Assembly (NCBI GenBank): GCA_016081115.2
Contig: CM071930.1
Span: 36,369,335-36,433,334, forward strand
Reading direction: 5' to 3'
Length of the DNA: 64,000 nt
Source of the DNA: Rehmannia glutinosa
Taxonomy: Eukaryota; Streptophyta; Magnoliopsida; Lamiales; Orobanchaceae
Shown: piece by piece, positions 36,918 to 50,600 of the stretch
How positions within the stretch are numbered: position 1 is the stretch's first letter
Layout of the letters: each line of letters begins with the position of its first letter
The notes under the pieces: generated by a model
Databases searched by the model: none
Seen by the model: only the letters and a program-made list of their open reading frames with translations
What the model was told of the DNA's origin: nothing
Translations under genes and position numbers: made by a program

Positions 36918-39232
36918 CTATTCTTCCTTCGCGTCCTCCTTCTTTATAATACTCTTCAACTTTTTGCAAGTGCTTGAAGATGAGAATTCTTCAAGTAAAG
37001 CACGCTTAGTACCAGAAGCTTCTAGTCCATTGCTTGTTTGCTTCACAGTTTTTTGGGGTATTAACCACATCTTCTGATGAATAATCCTATTAAAAAATAA
37101 TAAGCAGAAATAATAAAAATTAAACAATAACATAATGTTTGAAACTTCAAATATGAATTTCATATTTAATATTTTTACAAACAAACATTTAAAAATTAAA
37201 TACCTTCAACTGTGTCAAATCATCTGCTTGAAGATTTGAGAAAAAATCCGACTCCTACAGATACAATATTATTTTAGTGTAAAATAATAAAATACGAATG
37301 CAGTGAACATAATTAATTATTTAAATATATCTGACCTAAAAAACAGAGCAACCATATTTCAAAATTAAAGATGGATCATCTGTTAGCTTCACAATCGTGA
37401 ATGCTCCCATATAGTTTCAAGTCGCTCTCGACTTGATTTGCACTTTAAACAATATTTTTTTCTCAAGTAAGGAACATATCTCTTCAGGAATTTCATATGT
37501 GTTTGCTTTCTAAACAAAAGAAATCATAAAAAATTTATTTGATAATATAGAGTAAAACTACATAAAATATAAAATGAAGTACAAAAAATTCGTTAAATAA
37601 ATTAAAATAACTCCGCATGCACTCCTCCCGCAAGATTGTGCACGGCTTGCCTATTAGAGCCTCACAGTCTCTGTCCCAACAAAAAGAAGAGATGCACAGT
37701 GTCTCGTCCACAACTTGGCGAATTTTGTACCTAAAGATTCTAGTCTGATGTTGACTATCACATTTTGCATAATATAATTGTTCCCTAGCTTCTTCGAGTT
37801 TCTTTAGGCATTTATTGCAAGAAAAATACCACCACTCTCCGATAAAAGACAAAATCTTTGCGCAAACCCAGAAACTTCCAACCTAAAATTTAAAAATATA
37901 TAAAAAAATTAATATATCAGACACAAATATATGAATAATAAAATAAATTTTTATAAAATTAAGTTTTGCAACCTCTTCTCTTATGTACAATTGATCCAAT
38001 GTTAGGAATGATGAGTTTTCCGATTCTAAATCCTCAACTATAGTGCGAGCCGACAGAACTGTAACATAGCTTATAGACCTTGTTTGAGTGCTTGTTTCAG
38101 GAATCCTACAAAAATACAAATATTATATATAAATTACCTATATTAAAAAAAATCAAACCAAAATACTTTACCTCTGCTTAAACTCAATTATTTCCTCAAA
38201 ATTGGCATCCACAATCATCTTTGTAACATAAAAGGAATTTGAGACCTTAACCTGATCTGAAAAAACGAAAAAAAATTGTTAGCATAGGAAGGAGAAAAAA
38301 ATTATGTTTATTTTTTATAATTTATTAAAACTATACATTTTTTCAATATTACCTCTGAACACCTTGGCCCGACACATATGGAGTATAATCACTATGGACT
38401 CTAAACTTTTGGTCTCTAGATGCTTTAGGATCAAATCAACATAATCCTCCCATAGTGTGAAGCTTATACGATTATTCCTGTAAAATAAAATTTGAAAATA
38501 TTTATTTGATTTTTGAGATGTTAAACGTTTTGTTGAAATTTTATAATGAAAATTACTCTGAATCTTCTAATGTGAGCTCGATGAATCTGGTAATTTTCTC
38601 TCCAAATTCTTTGTTCTGTGCAGACTACATTAACACAACTCTTCCTATGACATCTGAATTTTTTTGACAAATAAGTTTATGAAAAACAAAATTATATATT
38701 AATTGCATGTCTATATTAAAATTAGAAGTATAAAAAATTCTTACCAAACAACAATGTCACATCAACAGTGTCAGCATTTGACAATTCAGAGAAATTTTTA
38801 AAATTGATCATGAATCGTGGGAATGAATTATCAAACATTTCAAATACATTAGTTCAGCTATGAAACATAATCTTGTGCTTTATTGTGGTAGCTTTGTACT
38901 TGTCCGTCTGGTTAGCGACAATAAATTCACGAATTGCATAAACCCGACCTTCTTTCAATTTTTTTTGAACTGCTCAATATGAAAACGTCTGACAGTCCCG
39001 TGGATCCGATCTCCCTACAAAATTAATAGGATCAATAAAAATTGAAATATAAAATCAACATTAAATTAAATGTATATGTTACCTCGATATCGTGGATGAC
39101 ACATTTGAGGCTTTGTATTTGGTTTCTGTCATTGTATGTGGGCTTTTCGTACATCCCAATCAAACGAAGCTTGACCACCCATTGGGTTTTTGTCATATTC
39201 AAATCATGAATGAGAGTAGTCATGGGTGCCAT
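36918..39232 (-). pseudogene. RPA1-like single-strand DNA-binding gene (broken)
   Basis: Minus strand, with GT-AG introns. Approximate exons: 39232-39083, 39014-38745, 38653-38557, 38477-38353, 38256-38172, 38105-37973, 37882-37615, 37513-37390 and 37184-36918. The order follows replication protein A large subunit: an N-terminal OB fold (W-VKLRLIGMYE), a second OB fold (GRVYAIREFIV; TLWEDYVD; ILHMCRAKVFRG), and a C-terminal OB fold with zinc-ribbon Cys residues (WWYFSCNKC; RYKIRQVVDETL). A run of eight A shifts the frame at 38959-38966, and TAG codons lie at 38858-38860 and 38625-38627, so no full protein is made. RPA-like genes are common Helitron passengers; a host RPA1 copy is less likely given the Rep neighbour. 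A minus-strand TATA box lies at 39337-39348. Confidence 0.75.
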
Positions 39233-39925
39233 TTTGATTTTATAGCAAGTTTGATTTTATGTGGATAGAGGTTTTTTACTTCTCGGCTTTGCAGACGTGA
39301 GGTTTGAATGTGTAAGGTTGATAATGAAATTGCACATCATATATATAGGTGAGCAATTAGGTTAATTATGGAAATATATAATTATTTAAAAAAAATCAAA
39401 TAATTTTTTTTAACTTTATAGCAAGTTCTACTAATCGAAAAAATTAAATTACCATTTATATTTTGCTTGGTTATTAATAAGAAAGAAATATATATTTAGA
39501 TTATGTTTAAAAAAATTAAATCGTTTTTTTATTTTATTGCAGGTTTTGCTAATTGAATTAATTAAATTGCCATTTATATATAGATTATGTCAATTATGAA
39601 CTGATTTTAGCGCAGCAAAATTGGAAATGGAAAGTTAATTATTCTGTCTACAATTTTATTCTCAATTTAATTATTTTCTTGGTCAACAATTCAGAAGATT
39701 GTATTGTCAGCCCTTTTCATTTGGAAAGTTAATTTATTGTAATTAAGTTAGTATTGTTAATTTATTATGAATGTAAATTTGGAAAGTTTAATTGGTTGTC
39801 AATTTACCTTTGTTGCCATATTTATAATCATTGCGCCAAAATTAACAAACTTTCGTTAATATTATCGGTCTTAATTTCATAATTATCTGTCTTAATTTAT
39901 TTATTGTTGCTAATAGTATTGAAAC
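39233..39925. other. Helitron leader, AT-rich, no gene seen
   Basis: Contains the TATA-like box of the RPA-like gene and an imperfect direct repeat: 39386-39463 and 39505-39580, both running from a TTTAAAAAAA block to CCATTTATAT. SIRE copy C is inserted at its right edge. Confidence 0.5.
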
Positions 39926-39930
39926 ATTAT
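39926..39930 (+). repeat. Target-site duplication, left copy (ATTAT)
   Basis: Five bases just before the 5' LTR, identical to 53937-53941. Five-base duplications are usual for copia integration. Confidence 0.85.
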
Positions 39931-41470
39931 TTTTAGGAATTTTATTGTTTAGATTTTGATGAATGCCATGTAAAACTTAGAATAGAAAGTTGGCTCCCCA
40001 ATTCTTTCAGTAAAATGTATTGTAACAATTAGAGCGGCCAAGCCGAGTTAAGTCGCCTACGCCCTAACATGCAAGAAGACAATCAAGAATGGAAGGAAGA
40101 CCTGCGAGAAACAAAGTGAATATGGCAAAGAGGAGTAGACGGGAACTCTCTTTGAAGAAGCGGTGAGATGCGGTGAGTGGAGCATCGTCAAGTCAACTCA
40201 AGAAAAGCCAAGTCTCAAGTTGAAGTGAGAAGAGTCATCCAATGATTGGAAGTCGACTCTAAGTCACCGGGGAAAGCAAGGAAATGCGGTCAAGTCGAGA
40301 TAATCGTAAAAGAAGAATTGTACGAGTAAATCAAGAAATTTACTTAAACAAGTAATATCTCCATACCACCTTTCTCGGAGTGCTCACCCGAAGCGTGCAA
40401 AAGGAATGAACCAATGGGAAGCACCACACCGTGTCGAACTACGAAAAGGTGAAAGAACAATTCATACGAGGAAATGGCAATTCCAAGAACTGCAAGCCAA
40501 CGACTGCAAAGTGACTTTCAAAAATAAGCCTATCTCTTCAACGGGCAAATTTTTGAAAGTTCACTATAAAAGGCTGAGGAGTTTGTTTGAGATAAGATGA
40601 TGACACACATATGAGATAAACAAGTACATTAGAAAAACTGAAACACTCTCAATCCTCAAGCCTACATTACGAAGTACATCAATCCAACACTCACCTGTGA
40701 AGGAAAGAGAACTTCAACCAGTTGAAGAGGAAACCTTTGAAAACAAGGGGTCTACATTCCAGGAAGGATTGTAGAAAGGTTCAAGGCTGAACCAAGTCTT
40801 AAGCTTTTGGAGGGCTTCGTGATCAAATCCAAAGAGCTTGAGCAAGTGAGCTGTAGTAACAAGGCAGCTGCCCTGTGAAGAAGCCGAGTCGTCACGAGAA
40901 GCCAGTTGAGTGATCAAGGCGTCTCAGATCGAGTCCCTAAGGATCAAGTCATTTTGTTGTGATCAAGACTTGTATCCGGACTGTTACCACTTTGTAAACC
41001 GATCATTACTTAGTGGATTCCTCCAGGAGTTGGAGAAGAGAGGAGTAGAAGAATTACCCCATCTTCGAACCTCTATAAAAACCTTACTGTGTCATTTACA
41101 TTTCTGCATTTAAATTCTTGCACTTTTAACTGCTTATATCTCATTTGATAAATTTGCTTTCCATTTGATAAAATTATAAGTACTAAATCAAGCTCTAAAA
41201 TCTTGCTTAATCAAACATAAGGGTGTTAAGTCTTCCATGAAAATAAAACCACGGTTGAGTTAAATTATAGCCAACAAAGTGAGTTACTCCATCAACGGCT
41301 CGGGTGAGTCTGTTGAGAGATTAACTCTCTTGAGTGACTAATTCGATTGTCCATCAAGGACACATTTGTGTAGAATCAACTCTGTAGATTTAAAAGGACT
41401 AAATCGAAAATTTGGTAAGGTTTATTCAACCCCCTTCTAAACCTTACACTTACACCCCTTGGGACCTACA
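39931..41470 (+). repeat. 5' LTR of SIRE copy C
   Basis: 1540 bp ending GGGACCTACA. It begins TTTTAGG where the 3' LTR has TGTTAGG, so the terminal TG has become TT. A TATAAAAG promoter box lies at 40565-40572. A 'CTCTATAAAAACC' box further on (41072) may be a second TATA-like signal. Confidence 0.93.
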
Positions 41471-41472
41471 AG

Positions 41473-41484
41473 TGGTATCGGAGC
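41473..41484 (+). other. Primer-binding site of SIRE copy C
   Basis: TGGTATCGGAGC, two bases after the LTR, complementary to initiator-Met tRNA apart from one base. Confidence 0.85.
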
Positions 41485-41595
41485 GGTTGGTTCATTGAAC
41501 CCTCCGCACCAGTTCTTGAACTAGATCTCCAAACTTTTCAAAAAGTCGCTTTAGTACTTAAACCTTCAAAACTCATTTTATTAAAAGTCATTATC

Positions 41596-43070
41596 ATGGA
41601 AGCAAATTTGACACGCATCCCTATGTTCACTATCGAAGAATTTGATGATTGGAAAATTCGTATGCGAGGCTCATCTATCAAAGCATTACATGATGAGATG
41701 TGGATAGTGATAGAAGATGGGCCTCGGAAATATTAAAGGTGAACACGGTTATGCGAAGAGTTGCGGTGAAGGAGAAGAAGATCTTGCTCCCGGACGATCA
41801 TGGTTGAAAAACCAAGAACCGAGTGGACAAATGATGATGAAAAAAAAAGATACAACCTGGACAATGTAGCCAAGAACATCCTTTACAAAACCTGGACAAA
41901 GCCATGTTCAATAAAGTCAAATCCGCAAAACGGCTAAGGAAATCGGGACAAGTTGACATTGATTTGTGAAGGCTCGAGCAAATCAAAGAAAACAAATTAT
42001 CGGTGGTTTGTATTGAAGTTTGAGAATTTCAAAATGATCTCAGGAGAGAACCTGGATCAACTAGACGCTCGGTTCACGAAATCACAAATGAGCATGCATG
42101 CACTTGGAAAGGAATATACACGAAGGAAATGTGTATGAAAATCCTAAAAAGTCTTCCAATTTGAATGGGAAATGAAGGTCATGGCACGAGACATTCCATG
42201 GACCTATCAAAGACATCCAACCATGAGTTATTCTCGGACCTCAAAGCCTACGAGTTTGGTGAGAAGAAAAGACCAGGAAGAGAAAACTATACCCAAAACA
42301 ATTTGCTCTAATTGTCAAAGATGGGAAAGAGAGCCGAGGTCAAAAAAGTAATTGACCCGAAGAAATAGCCACGATGGTTAAAAGATTTAACAAGTTCTTT
42401 AACAAGAACTACAAGAGAGGAAAGGGTGAATCTTCCGAGAAGACACTCGGCTCCTCCAAATCAAGGGAAGACAGGCCAACCAAGAGAACAGATCATCAAA
42501 AAGTTGAGTATCAAAGAGCCGACAACTCAAGAATGGAAAAAAGCGATCAAAAGGTGAATATCTATGTTGGAACTCAGAGACAACCAGGTCACTATGCCAT
42601 TGATTGCTCATATCCTGTGGTCAACAAATACAGGGGATGAAGAAGAAAGAAATATCTTGAGAGAAAGAAGACAAGAAAAGAAAAAGGCAATGATGGTGCG
42701 CAGAGATCTGCCGAGACAAAGCCCAAGTCAAGAGAGACAGTGATTCAGAGAGCAGCGGTGAAGCCGACTATTCAAGTGACTCGAAGAAGAAGCCCTGATC
42801 CGCTTGATGGCCAAAGAACAAGATCAACTCGATCAAGAAGATGAGGTACAATCTAACTCAAGCAGACTCAGACACTAGTGATAGTGATCGTGACACACAC
42901 ACTTCATCACCCATCGATCTTTATGACTCATTAGGCAAAATGATGAAAGATTTTGAACACATTAAATCCTCACACACACTATTGAATGAGGAAAACACTT
43001 ACTCAAAAGTCAAAACTCAAAGCCGACTAAGGAGCCGAGTACTCTAAGTCAAATATTTGTTGAAAATGAA
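41596..43070 (+). pseudogene. SIRE gag (copy C)
   Basis: The ATG at 41596 gives MEANLTRIPMFTIEEFDDWK, the same start as copy B. Frame breaks appear within the first 50 codons. Later pieces include a basic linker (KRFNKFFNKNYKRGKGE, 42374 on), a zinc-knuckle remnant (RQPGHYAIDCSY, 42580-42620) and the Ser/Asp-rich helix with DSDTSDSDRDTH (42841-43047). Gag would package element RNA. Confidence 0.75.
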
Positions 43071-43212
43071 AGTTTAAAGGTTTGAAAATGCTAAATTAGT
43101 AGCGAGAAATTCTTTGCTATAGAAAAGAGGGAGAATGACCTCAAGAATGTTATTGCCTCATTCACTAAGGCATCTAAATCATTGGATGATCTTATTATGA
43201 GTCAAAGAGAAT

Positions 43213-45060
43213 GTGGAGACAAGAGGCTTAGGATTTAATTCCTCTGTGCCATGTCAAACCTCGGGAGTAATTTTGGAAAAAGGATCTTCAAGTCATGAAG
43301 AGTCCGAAAAATCCAAAACTCTAAATGTTGCACACACATTCACTCCAAAGCACAATACTAAGCAAACTGGCCTTGGTTACAAAGGAAAAGGAAAATGACC
43401 GAGTTGAGAGTGCTAAAAGGACAGTGAGAAGAAATTCACCGAGTCCTCAAGCAAACTCCAAACAAAAAATACTCTGTAAAGAAGAAACAGAGCTACCAAA
43501 AACCCCTGGAAAATCCATAAAAGAAATACATATGATGGGAATGGTAGAAAATATCCAAGCCAAGTGATTGGAATAATGTGAACTATCAAAGATAGACTTA
43601 TGGAATATAAGCCCAAATGGCAAAGGCCAGAACTCGCAAAGGCCATTCCAAAAGCATAAGAGCTTTCATCAAGACACACATATGCACCTAGGCACTACAC
43701 TCAAAAACACCACAATTACCCAAGGAAGGCAATTGCTAAAACACATATGCAGGCATACGGAAAAGAGAGACAATTTGTATGAACCTAGAATCCCCAAGCA
43801 ATTTGCCAGGATTAATTATGATTATGGCAGCGATAGATGGCAACCCCTTAGAGTCAAATCATTTGGCTATAGGTTGGTTGGATCATCTTACAAGTCTAAC
43901 CCCTCGGGACCCGGACAAGTATGGGTACCTAAAACTTAATTTCCTTGATTGCGAGGTTCAAGGAACAGTGAGTGCCAAGGAACCTGGTACATGGATAGTG
44001 GTCATTCCGGACATATGACAGAAATAAGAGAAATCTGTCAAAATTCAAGGAAGTCAAAGGAGCCAAAGTCATATTTGGAGGAAATGAAGCTCTGGTGAAA
44101 TAAGAGGCATTGGATCCATCAAGAGGAATGGATTAGAAATCACAGATGTTGCATATGTTGAAGGACTCAACTTCAACTTATCGAGTATCGATCGGCTACC
44201 GTGACAAGGGCTACAATGTTGGATTCAACATGGGTATTTGCCAAATCAAAGATATTGAATCAAATGAAGTGGTCTTTGCAAGGATGTAGACAGAAAAATA
44301 TGTATGTAGTGGATTGGTCAACCGCAACACCCAAAGACATGTCTACTAGCAAAGAGTACAATTTGAATCAAGTTTGTGGCACAAAAAGCCGAGTCACCTG
44401 AATTTCAAAACAATTAACAAGTGGCAAGAAGTCATCTTGTAGAAGGACTTCGGACTCGAGTATACAAAAAGGAGAGTATATGTGATGCATGTCGGAAGGA
44501 AAACAAATCAAGTCGTCATTCAAAGAAAAGACATGCCCATCCTCAACAAGAATATTGCACCTACTTCATATGGATCTATTTGGCCCAAGAGAACCCGGCC
44601 AAACATAAGTGGAAAGAAATACACCTTGGTGGTAGTAGATGACTACTCAAGATATACATGGACAATGTTCATGTGTAAGAAGAAAGAAACTCTACAAAAA
44701 CTACCACGGTGATGAAAAGGATTCAAAATGAGAAGAGTCGAACCATTATCAAAATAAGATCGAGATAGAGAACCGAGTTTGTCAATGGAATAATAACTCG
44801 ATATTGTATTGAGAATGGTATTGGTCATGAACTATCGCCAGACAAGGACTCCACGTGAGAATGGAGTTGCGAGAAAGAAGGAAGCAGAACTCTCAAAGAA
44901 GAAAAAGGACCATGTTAGTCAAGCGGGGTTACCAAAAAGATTTTGGGCGAAGCAATCAACACGACTTGCTACACCCAAAACGGATGTATGATAAATAGCG
45001 GTGACAAAGACTCCCTATGAAATCTGGATTTGGAAGAAAACCAAATGTTTCATATTTGAG
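43213..45060 (+). pseudogene. SIRE protease and integrase (copy C)
   Basis: The protease motif DSGHSGHM is encoded at about 43994-44017. The integrase core entry DLFGP (near 44570), the VVVDDYSRYTW block (44628-44660) and a LPKRFWAEAIN-like block (near 44930) follow in shifting frames. Same order as copy B. Confidence 0.78.
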
Positions 45061-45239
45061 AATATTTGGATGTAAATGCTTCATTCACAACAATGGCAAA
45101 GACAACCTAAAGGCTTTTGATGCTAAAGTGATGAAGGTATCTTCTTAGGATACTCGGTGAAAGCAAAGCCTACGAGGATACTCAACAAAAGAACTATGGT
45201 TACTGAGAGGAATCCATTCATGTAGTATTCGATGAGCCA

Positions 45240-47220
45240 AATGTAAATGGAGAAGAAATTGAAGAATCGGTGATAAGTTGAATCATCCAACCATACGAGA
45301 AGAATCCCTATCTTTCAAGTCAAGTTTGGGATTATCAATTGAGAAGAAGATGAGATATTTGAATCTCAAAAGCGTTTGGAAAATTTGCAGCTAAGTGACC
45401 ACGAGAGAGCGACCACAAAGAACACACCGGTAAGTCGATGAATCCGCTAACTTACTCCAACCTGGACGTAAGATGGTGAGAGACCATCCACCGAACTTGT
45501 CATTGGAGATATAAAAGAAGGTGTCAAGACAAGATCGAACTCAACAAGAAGCAATGTTCACTTGCTTCATTTCGCAAATAGAGCCCAAAGATGTGTCACA
45601 AGCATTGGACGACACACATTGGATTCAAGCTATGCAAGAAGAGTGAATCGAGTTTGAGAGAAATAAAGTATGGGAATTAGTGCAAAGACCCATACATCAA
45701 AATGTTATTGGAACCAAATGGGTATTCGAAATAAGATGAACGAGGAAGGTTACGTGGTAAGAAACAAAGCAAACCGGTAGCCAAAGGATATTGCCAAGAA
45801 GAAGGGATAGATTTTGATGAAACATTTGCCCCTGTAGCAAGATTGGAAGCTATAAGGATGTTTCTTGCCTATGCGACTCACAAGGATTTCATTGTATATC
45901 AAATGGATGTAAAAAGTGCATTCCTAAATGGTTTATTGGAAGAAGAAGTGTATGTTGAACAACCTCCAGGATTTGAGCGAGAAGACTCTTGGAGACAAGG
46001 TATACAAACTCAAGAAAGCCCTGTATGGATTGAAACAGGCACCGAGTAGCATGGTATGACACCTGTCACAATTCCTAAGCGAAAATGGATTCACAAAAGG
46101 AAAAGTAGATAGAACACTTTTTAATTCAAGACAAGAAAGAGTATCTTGCTTGTTCAAATATATGTGGATGACATCATTTTTGGATCCACTAACAAAGAGT
46201 GTGAAAAATTCTCAAACCTCATGCAAAGTAAATTTGAAATGAGCATGATGGGAGAGCCGACATTCTTCCTTGGACTCCAAGTGAAACAAAGTGAAGGATG
46301 GAACCTTCATAAGTCAAACAAAATACACAGAGACTTAATGAAGAAGTTTGGTATGGAGGAGAAGTCTTACGTAAAAATACCAATGAACGCATCATCAAAA
46401 TGGACATGGATGCGGATGGCAAGTTCAGTAGATCAAACAAGATCTGAGCACTTATTGGATCATTGCTCTATCTCACGCCTAGCGGGCCGGACATCACTTT
46501 TCTTTGTAGGTGTATGTGCAAGATTTCAATCTGCTCCAAAAGAAAGCCATATGACAAAGATGACTAACAAAATATTGAGATACTTGAAAGGAAGCAAGAA
46601 GTAGGCCTATGGTATCCAAAGGAAGGTGGATTCAAGCTAATTGGCTATTCGGACTGACTATCTTTGGATGCAGAGTGGGACAGGAAGAGCACTTGAGGCA
46701 CATGTCAAATGCTAGGAAAGACTAATCTCCTGGTTTAGCAAGAAGCAAAACTCAATAGCCACCTCTCTGGTGAGGCGAGAATACATATTGCGGCATTGTT
46801 GTGCCCAAATCCTATGGATGAGAAGAAGTGAGAGACTATGAAGTTGAAGAAAAATAAATTCCAATCATGTGTGATAACACAAGTGCAATTGCAATCACTC
46901 AAAATCTGTGTTGCATTCAAGAACAAAACATATTGATGTCGAGATATCACTTCATAAGAGATCATGTTGAAAAGAAGGACATCATCCTGGAATATATCTC
47001 AAGCGATAAACAACTAGCCGACATCTTCACAAAACCATTATGTGAGTCAAGATTTGAAGAACTCAAGCATGAGTTGGGATTAATTGAACTAAGCCGAGAC
47101 ACGAGAAGAGCCAAAGAAAAGAAATGGAACAGAAAAGGAGGTGAAAAAGAGCGAAAAAGCAAGTCATTTCCAATAAATCACCAGATGTCGGAAAGACAAC
47201 TGACTACACCGAGTCGGTGA
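45240..47220 (+). pseudogene. SIRE reverse transcriptase and RNase H (copy C)
   Basis: RT blocks run from 45600 (QNVIGTKW-like) through YQMDVKSAFLNG (near 45900) to the catalytic YVDD at 46161-46172, here in a long 152-codon frame (46146-46604). RNase H pieces follow (MCDNTSAIAITQN at 46867) and end with DIFTKPLCESRFEELK at about 47020-47070. At least four frame breaks remain. Confidence 0.85.
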
Positions 47221-47656
47221 TAGCCGAGTCACTAAGAGAATCTGTGAGAAGTAGAGTTAAAATCGGCTAAGGGATAAATTTGAATAACTTATGAGCAAAG
47301 TGATAAAAAACGCGTCGTTTTGACTAAGCGGGAATGTTTTAAGGAACACGTCAAAGATAATGATGATGTGTGGACATAAAGTTGCACACCAAGCTTATGA
47401 TTGGATATAAATCTTTGCCGCATTAAATACGAGACATGAAATGCTCAATAGGCGTCGCGAAATCCAAGCCGTTGATTTCGATCACAATTCAAAAAACCGT
47501 CTGCACGTCCTTTCATAAACCATATTTAAACCATTTTTGTCCGTTTTCTCTCACACTTCTAAAAGCTGTTCATCTCTTTCTCTCAAAAGCAAAGGCAAAA
47601 TACTCTCGAAACCCTATCAACCTTCAAATCAATTTCGAGTGATATAATCCCGAGAA

Positions 47657-50600
47657 ATGGCACCAACTTATGACTTTACCAAGTTAGGAAAGCAAATCCA
47701 CACGGTTCGACGGTGGATTTCGACGGAATGGTGAAACAGGGTCCGACGACACCCTGGTAAGAAAAATCGCCGAGAAGTTGGAAACGTCAGGACTAAAACC
47801 GTTTCTAACGCTAGAATATCCGATGACCTATGTGGAGGAGGTCGCACAATTCTACGTGAATGCCGAGATTCACGATGAAGGAATCAAGTCATCATTCACG
47901 GGAAGCGGTGACTATCACGCGCAAGAGATTTGGTGAATATTGCTCACTACCAGGTGAAGGAGCAAGCGAGATTAAGGAAGCGATGTAAACTTGGGCGACG
48001 CATGAAAAGAGATAGCCAAGTCCGACTTTGCCGATAAAATTATATACACAACAAACACAAGAGCTGGCTTTGAAGGAGGATTATCACAAGTTGTTGGACA
48101 TAGTTGCCAAATGTATCGACATCAAATTTGCGACTTTGACCAATCACAAAGGCAAAGCTGATTGTAATAGCAATCATCGAAGAAAAGAAGATAAACTGGG
48201 CTGAGTTTGTCTACGGCAGACTCTGCGAACGTGGGGAACAAGTCCTTCAAAGAAGATGGCACATTTGGAGGATCCTGGGATATGGCCTGGTGATTGGCGG
48301 CTATTGGAGGTGAAAGGAGTCCTCTTAGGCATGGGAAGGCTTTCCATGTTAACAAGAGAATGTTGAGCTAACCTCTCTCGGTGCTCGAAGCGAGCTTACG
48401 CCAAGAGAGGCGACACGGTGAGGGGGAATTAGTGACCTCGAAGATACTGTTGCTTCCTCTCTCGGAAGAAAGCGCCCCTGCGCTAAGAAGACTCTGCCCC
48501 TGCAGAAAGTCATCGCCTGCCCGGCGGCCCCGTGTCTCCCGCCCTGCAGGCGGTCGAGAAGGACTCACAAATACCTTCTCCGATCGTCAAAAGGAGGAGA
48601 ACCGACAAGCCAAGACGGCCGGCTCCTCGAAACAAACACCAAAGACGGCCCCCCGCCCAAGACTCGAGGACACCGCCTCGAACGAGTAAATTCCCACAGT
48701 ACAAACCAGAGACGAAGAAGACTCGTCAAGCGGTCGAACAGGAGAAACCGGTGAGTCGATTACTCGGCTAGCACAAATCGGAGACTACTAGAGAAGTAGA
48801 GTCTCCGGATGTAGTTGATGAAACGACCAAGTCTCTTTGAAGGCGTCGCAGAGAAGCAACTCAAGACACAGATTGTAGCTCACACAATCAAGCACAAGAA
48901 GAACCAGCCCAAGCGGATAGCGATGTAATGATCCTATCTCCACCTTACCCGGACATCCAAAATCGTCTGCGTGAGTGGAGAAAATGGAAGTTGAGCAAGT
49001 CGGGAACAGTTCCAACGGCCGAGTTCATAGAAGAAGAAGAGGAACTGCTAAATTTCCTTGGATTAACTCTTGTGCTCCGGCTACGGACGAAGACAATCGC
49101 ACACGAAATCCTGCAGATCTACAAGGACAAGGAGATAGAAAAACAAGTGAAGAAGTCAAGCACGTGAGAAGGCAAGCATCCGCCCTATCTCCGGCACCAC
49201 GTAACACACACATCCTCTCCTTGATGTCTTCTCCGCGGTGACGAGGAACCGAGAGAATGCCGCTGCTTTTATAGAAGAGTTGCAAATGCAGCAAGCATTG
49301 CAAGAATCAAGAATCCTTCACGAGCAAAGACTAATGGAGGGACCAGGAGAGTCCTCGAACACACGGTGAAATCGATCCAATGGGAGTGGTTCAAACAAAT
49401 AGCCACCTGTTGTTGCCGCTACCACTTCCCCTTCTGACTCACTCGGAAGAAGGCGATAAGGGAGTGGCGATGAAAGCGGGATAGTGGGGACCCCGGTCGA
49501 GCCAACCCCTATTGAAGGTGTGCTACCACCACCGCCCCAACGGTGAACCATCAATCGAAGCAGTAGGGAGTTTGGAGACGAGTGACCCCACTCCAAGTCA
49601 CTCGGTGGTGCGCCCGAGTGAGGGGAAACTCCCTCGGCTGCAGCAAGGTCGGAGGATCCGCAGATGACTCCACAAAGAATCAAGGAGGCGAAGAAGAGAA
49701 ATTACAATCACAAGAAGAACAACAAGTTGCCATCAACGAAGCTCATACGATTGAGACTGTCTCGGAGGTGCCAAGCCGCTCGAAGGCTAATGACGCGCGA
49801 TGCGTCGAGGCACAGGAAGGAATGCCCGGGAGTTAACACTGCAGGCGATGAAAGTGCAATCCATGGGGTTGAGACTCCAATGGATGCCATGTAGAAGACC
49901 CTAAGACAAGGCAGTGACTTTCGTCGAAAGGGAGGACAAGGCCTCGCAGCAGAGAGACCGCTTGGAGGAAATGAAGGCCACGGGAGGTTGAGACTTCCGG
50001 GGTAAAAAGCGGTAGTAGAGAACATCCCTCCTGGTATCATCGACCCATCCGAGAAAGGAGATCGGCGCACTTCATGATTCCCAGGACAACCCGATGTCAC
50101 TTTTCCGGGATCGGAAGGCGAAGAAGAAAGCGAGTCATCGCCTATGACAAATCCAAAAGACTCACTGTTGCGGATGTTCCAGGCACGAGCAAATCGATCC
50201 CAAGACTACTCGTCAAACTTTTAACTTTGATGATGAGCCACCAATGGAAATCTCATCATCGTCCGATGACGCTCGATAAGGCCGAGGGACCATCTTGAAA
50301 TGGAAAAATCATTTGAGACCAACGGCATTAAGAAATTGAGGCTCGGCAAGCCGGGTCTACTTCACAATGTAACCCCGGTGAACAAGAGACCACCGCTCGG
50401 GCTCCTCAAGCCGCAGCAGGATCGATTCCCAAAAGAACTTCACGCGCACCGCTCATCATCGAACAGATCCCGGTTGGCGGTGATGAATCTTTTGTAGAAT
50501 CTTTCCCTTTCTCACTTGGAGATACGAACTCCACGAAGAGTCGAAACGAACAAGCACGCTATTACAACCCAGCTCTGTTCTTCCATCGACACCATCGTTC

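Larger units (their letters stand above)
29403..39250 (-). mobile_element. Helitron remnant (Rep part and RPA-like gene)
   Basis: Minus-strand sequence holds an RPA-like gene (39232-36918) upstream of Rep-type coding sequence (34560-29403). Plant Helitrons replicate by a rolling circle with a Rep/helicase protein and often carry an RPA-like single-strand DNA-binding gene. The coding sequence stops at the SIRE LTR (29402/29403). The PIF1-like helicase half and the hairpin-CTRR 3' end are absent from the window. The exact 5' end was not found. Confidence 0.8.
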
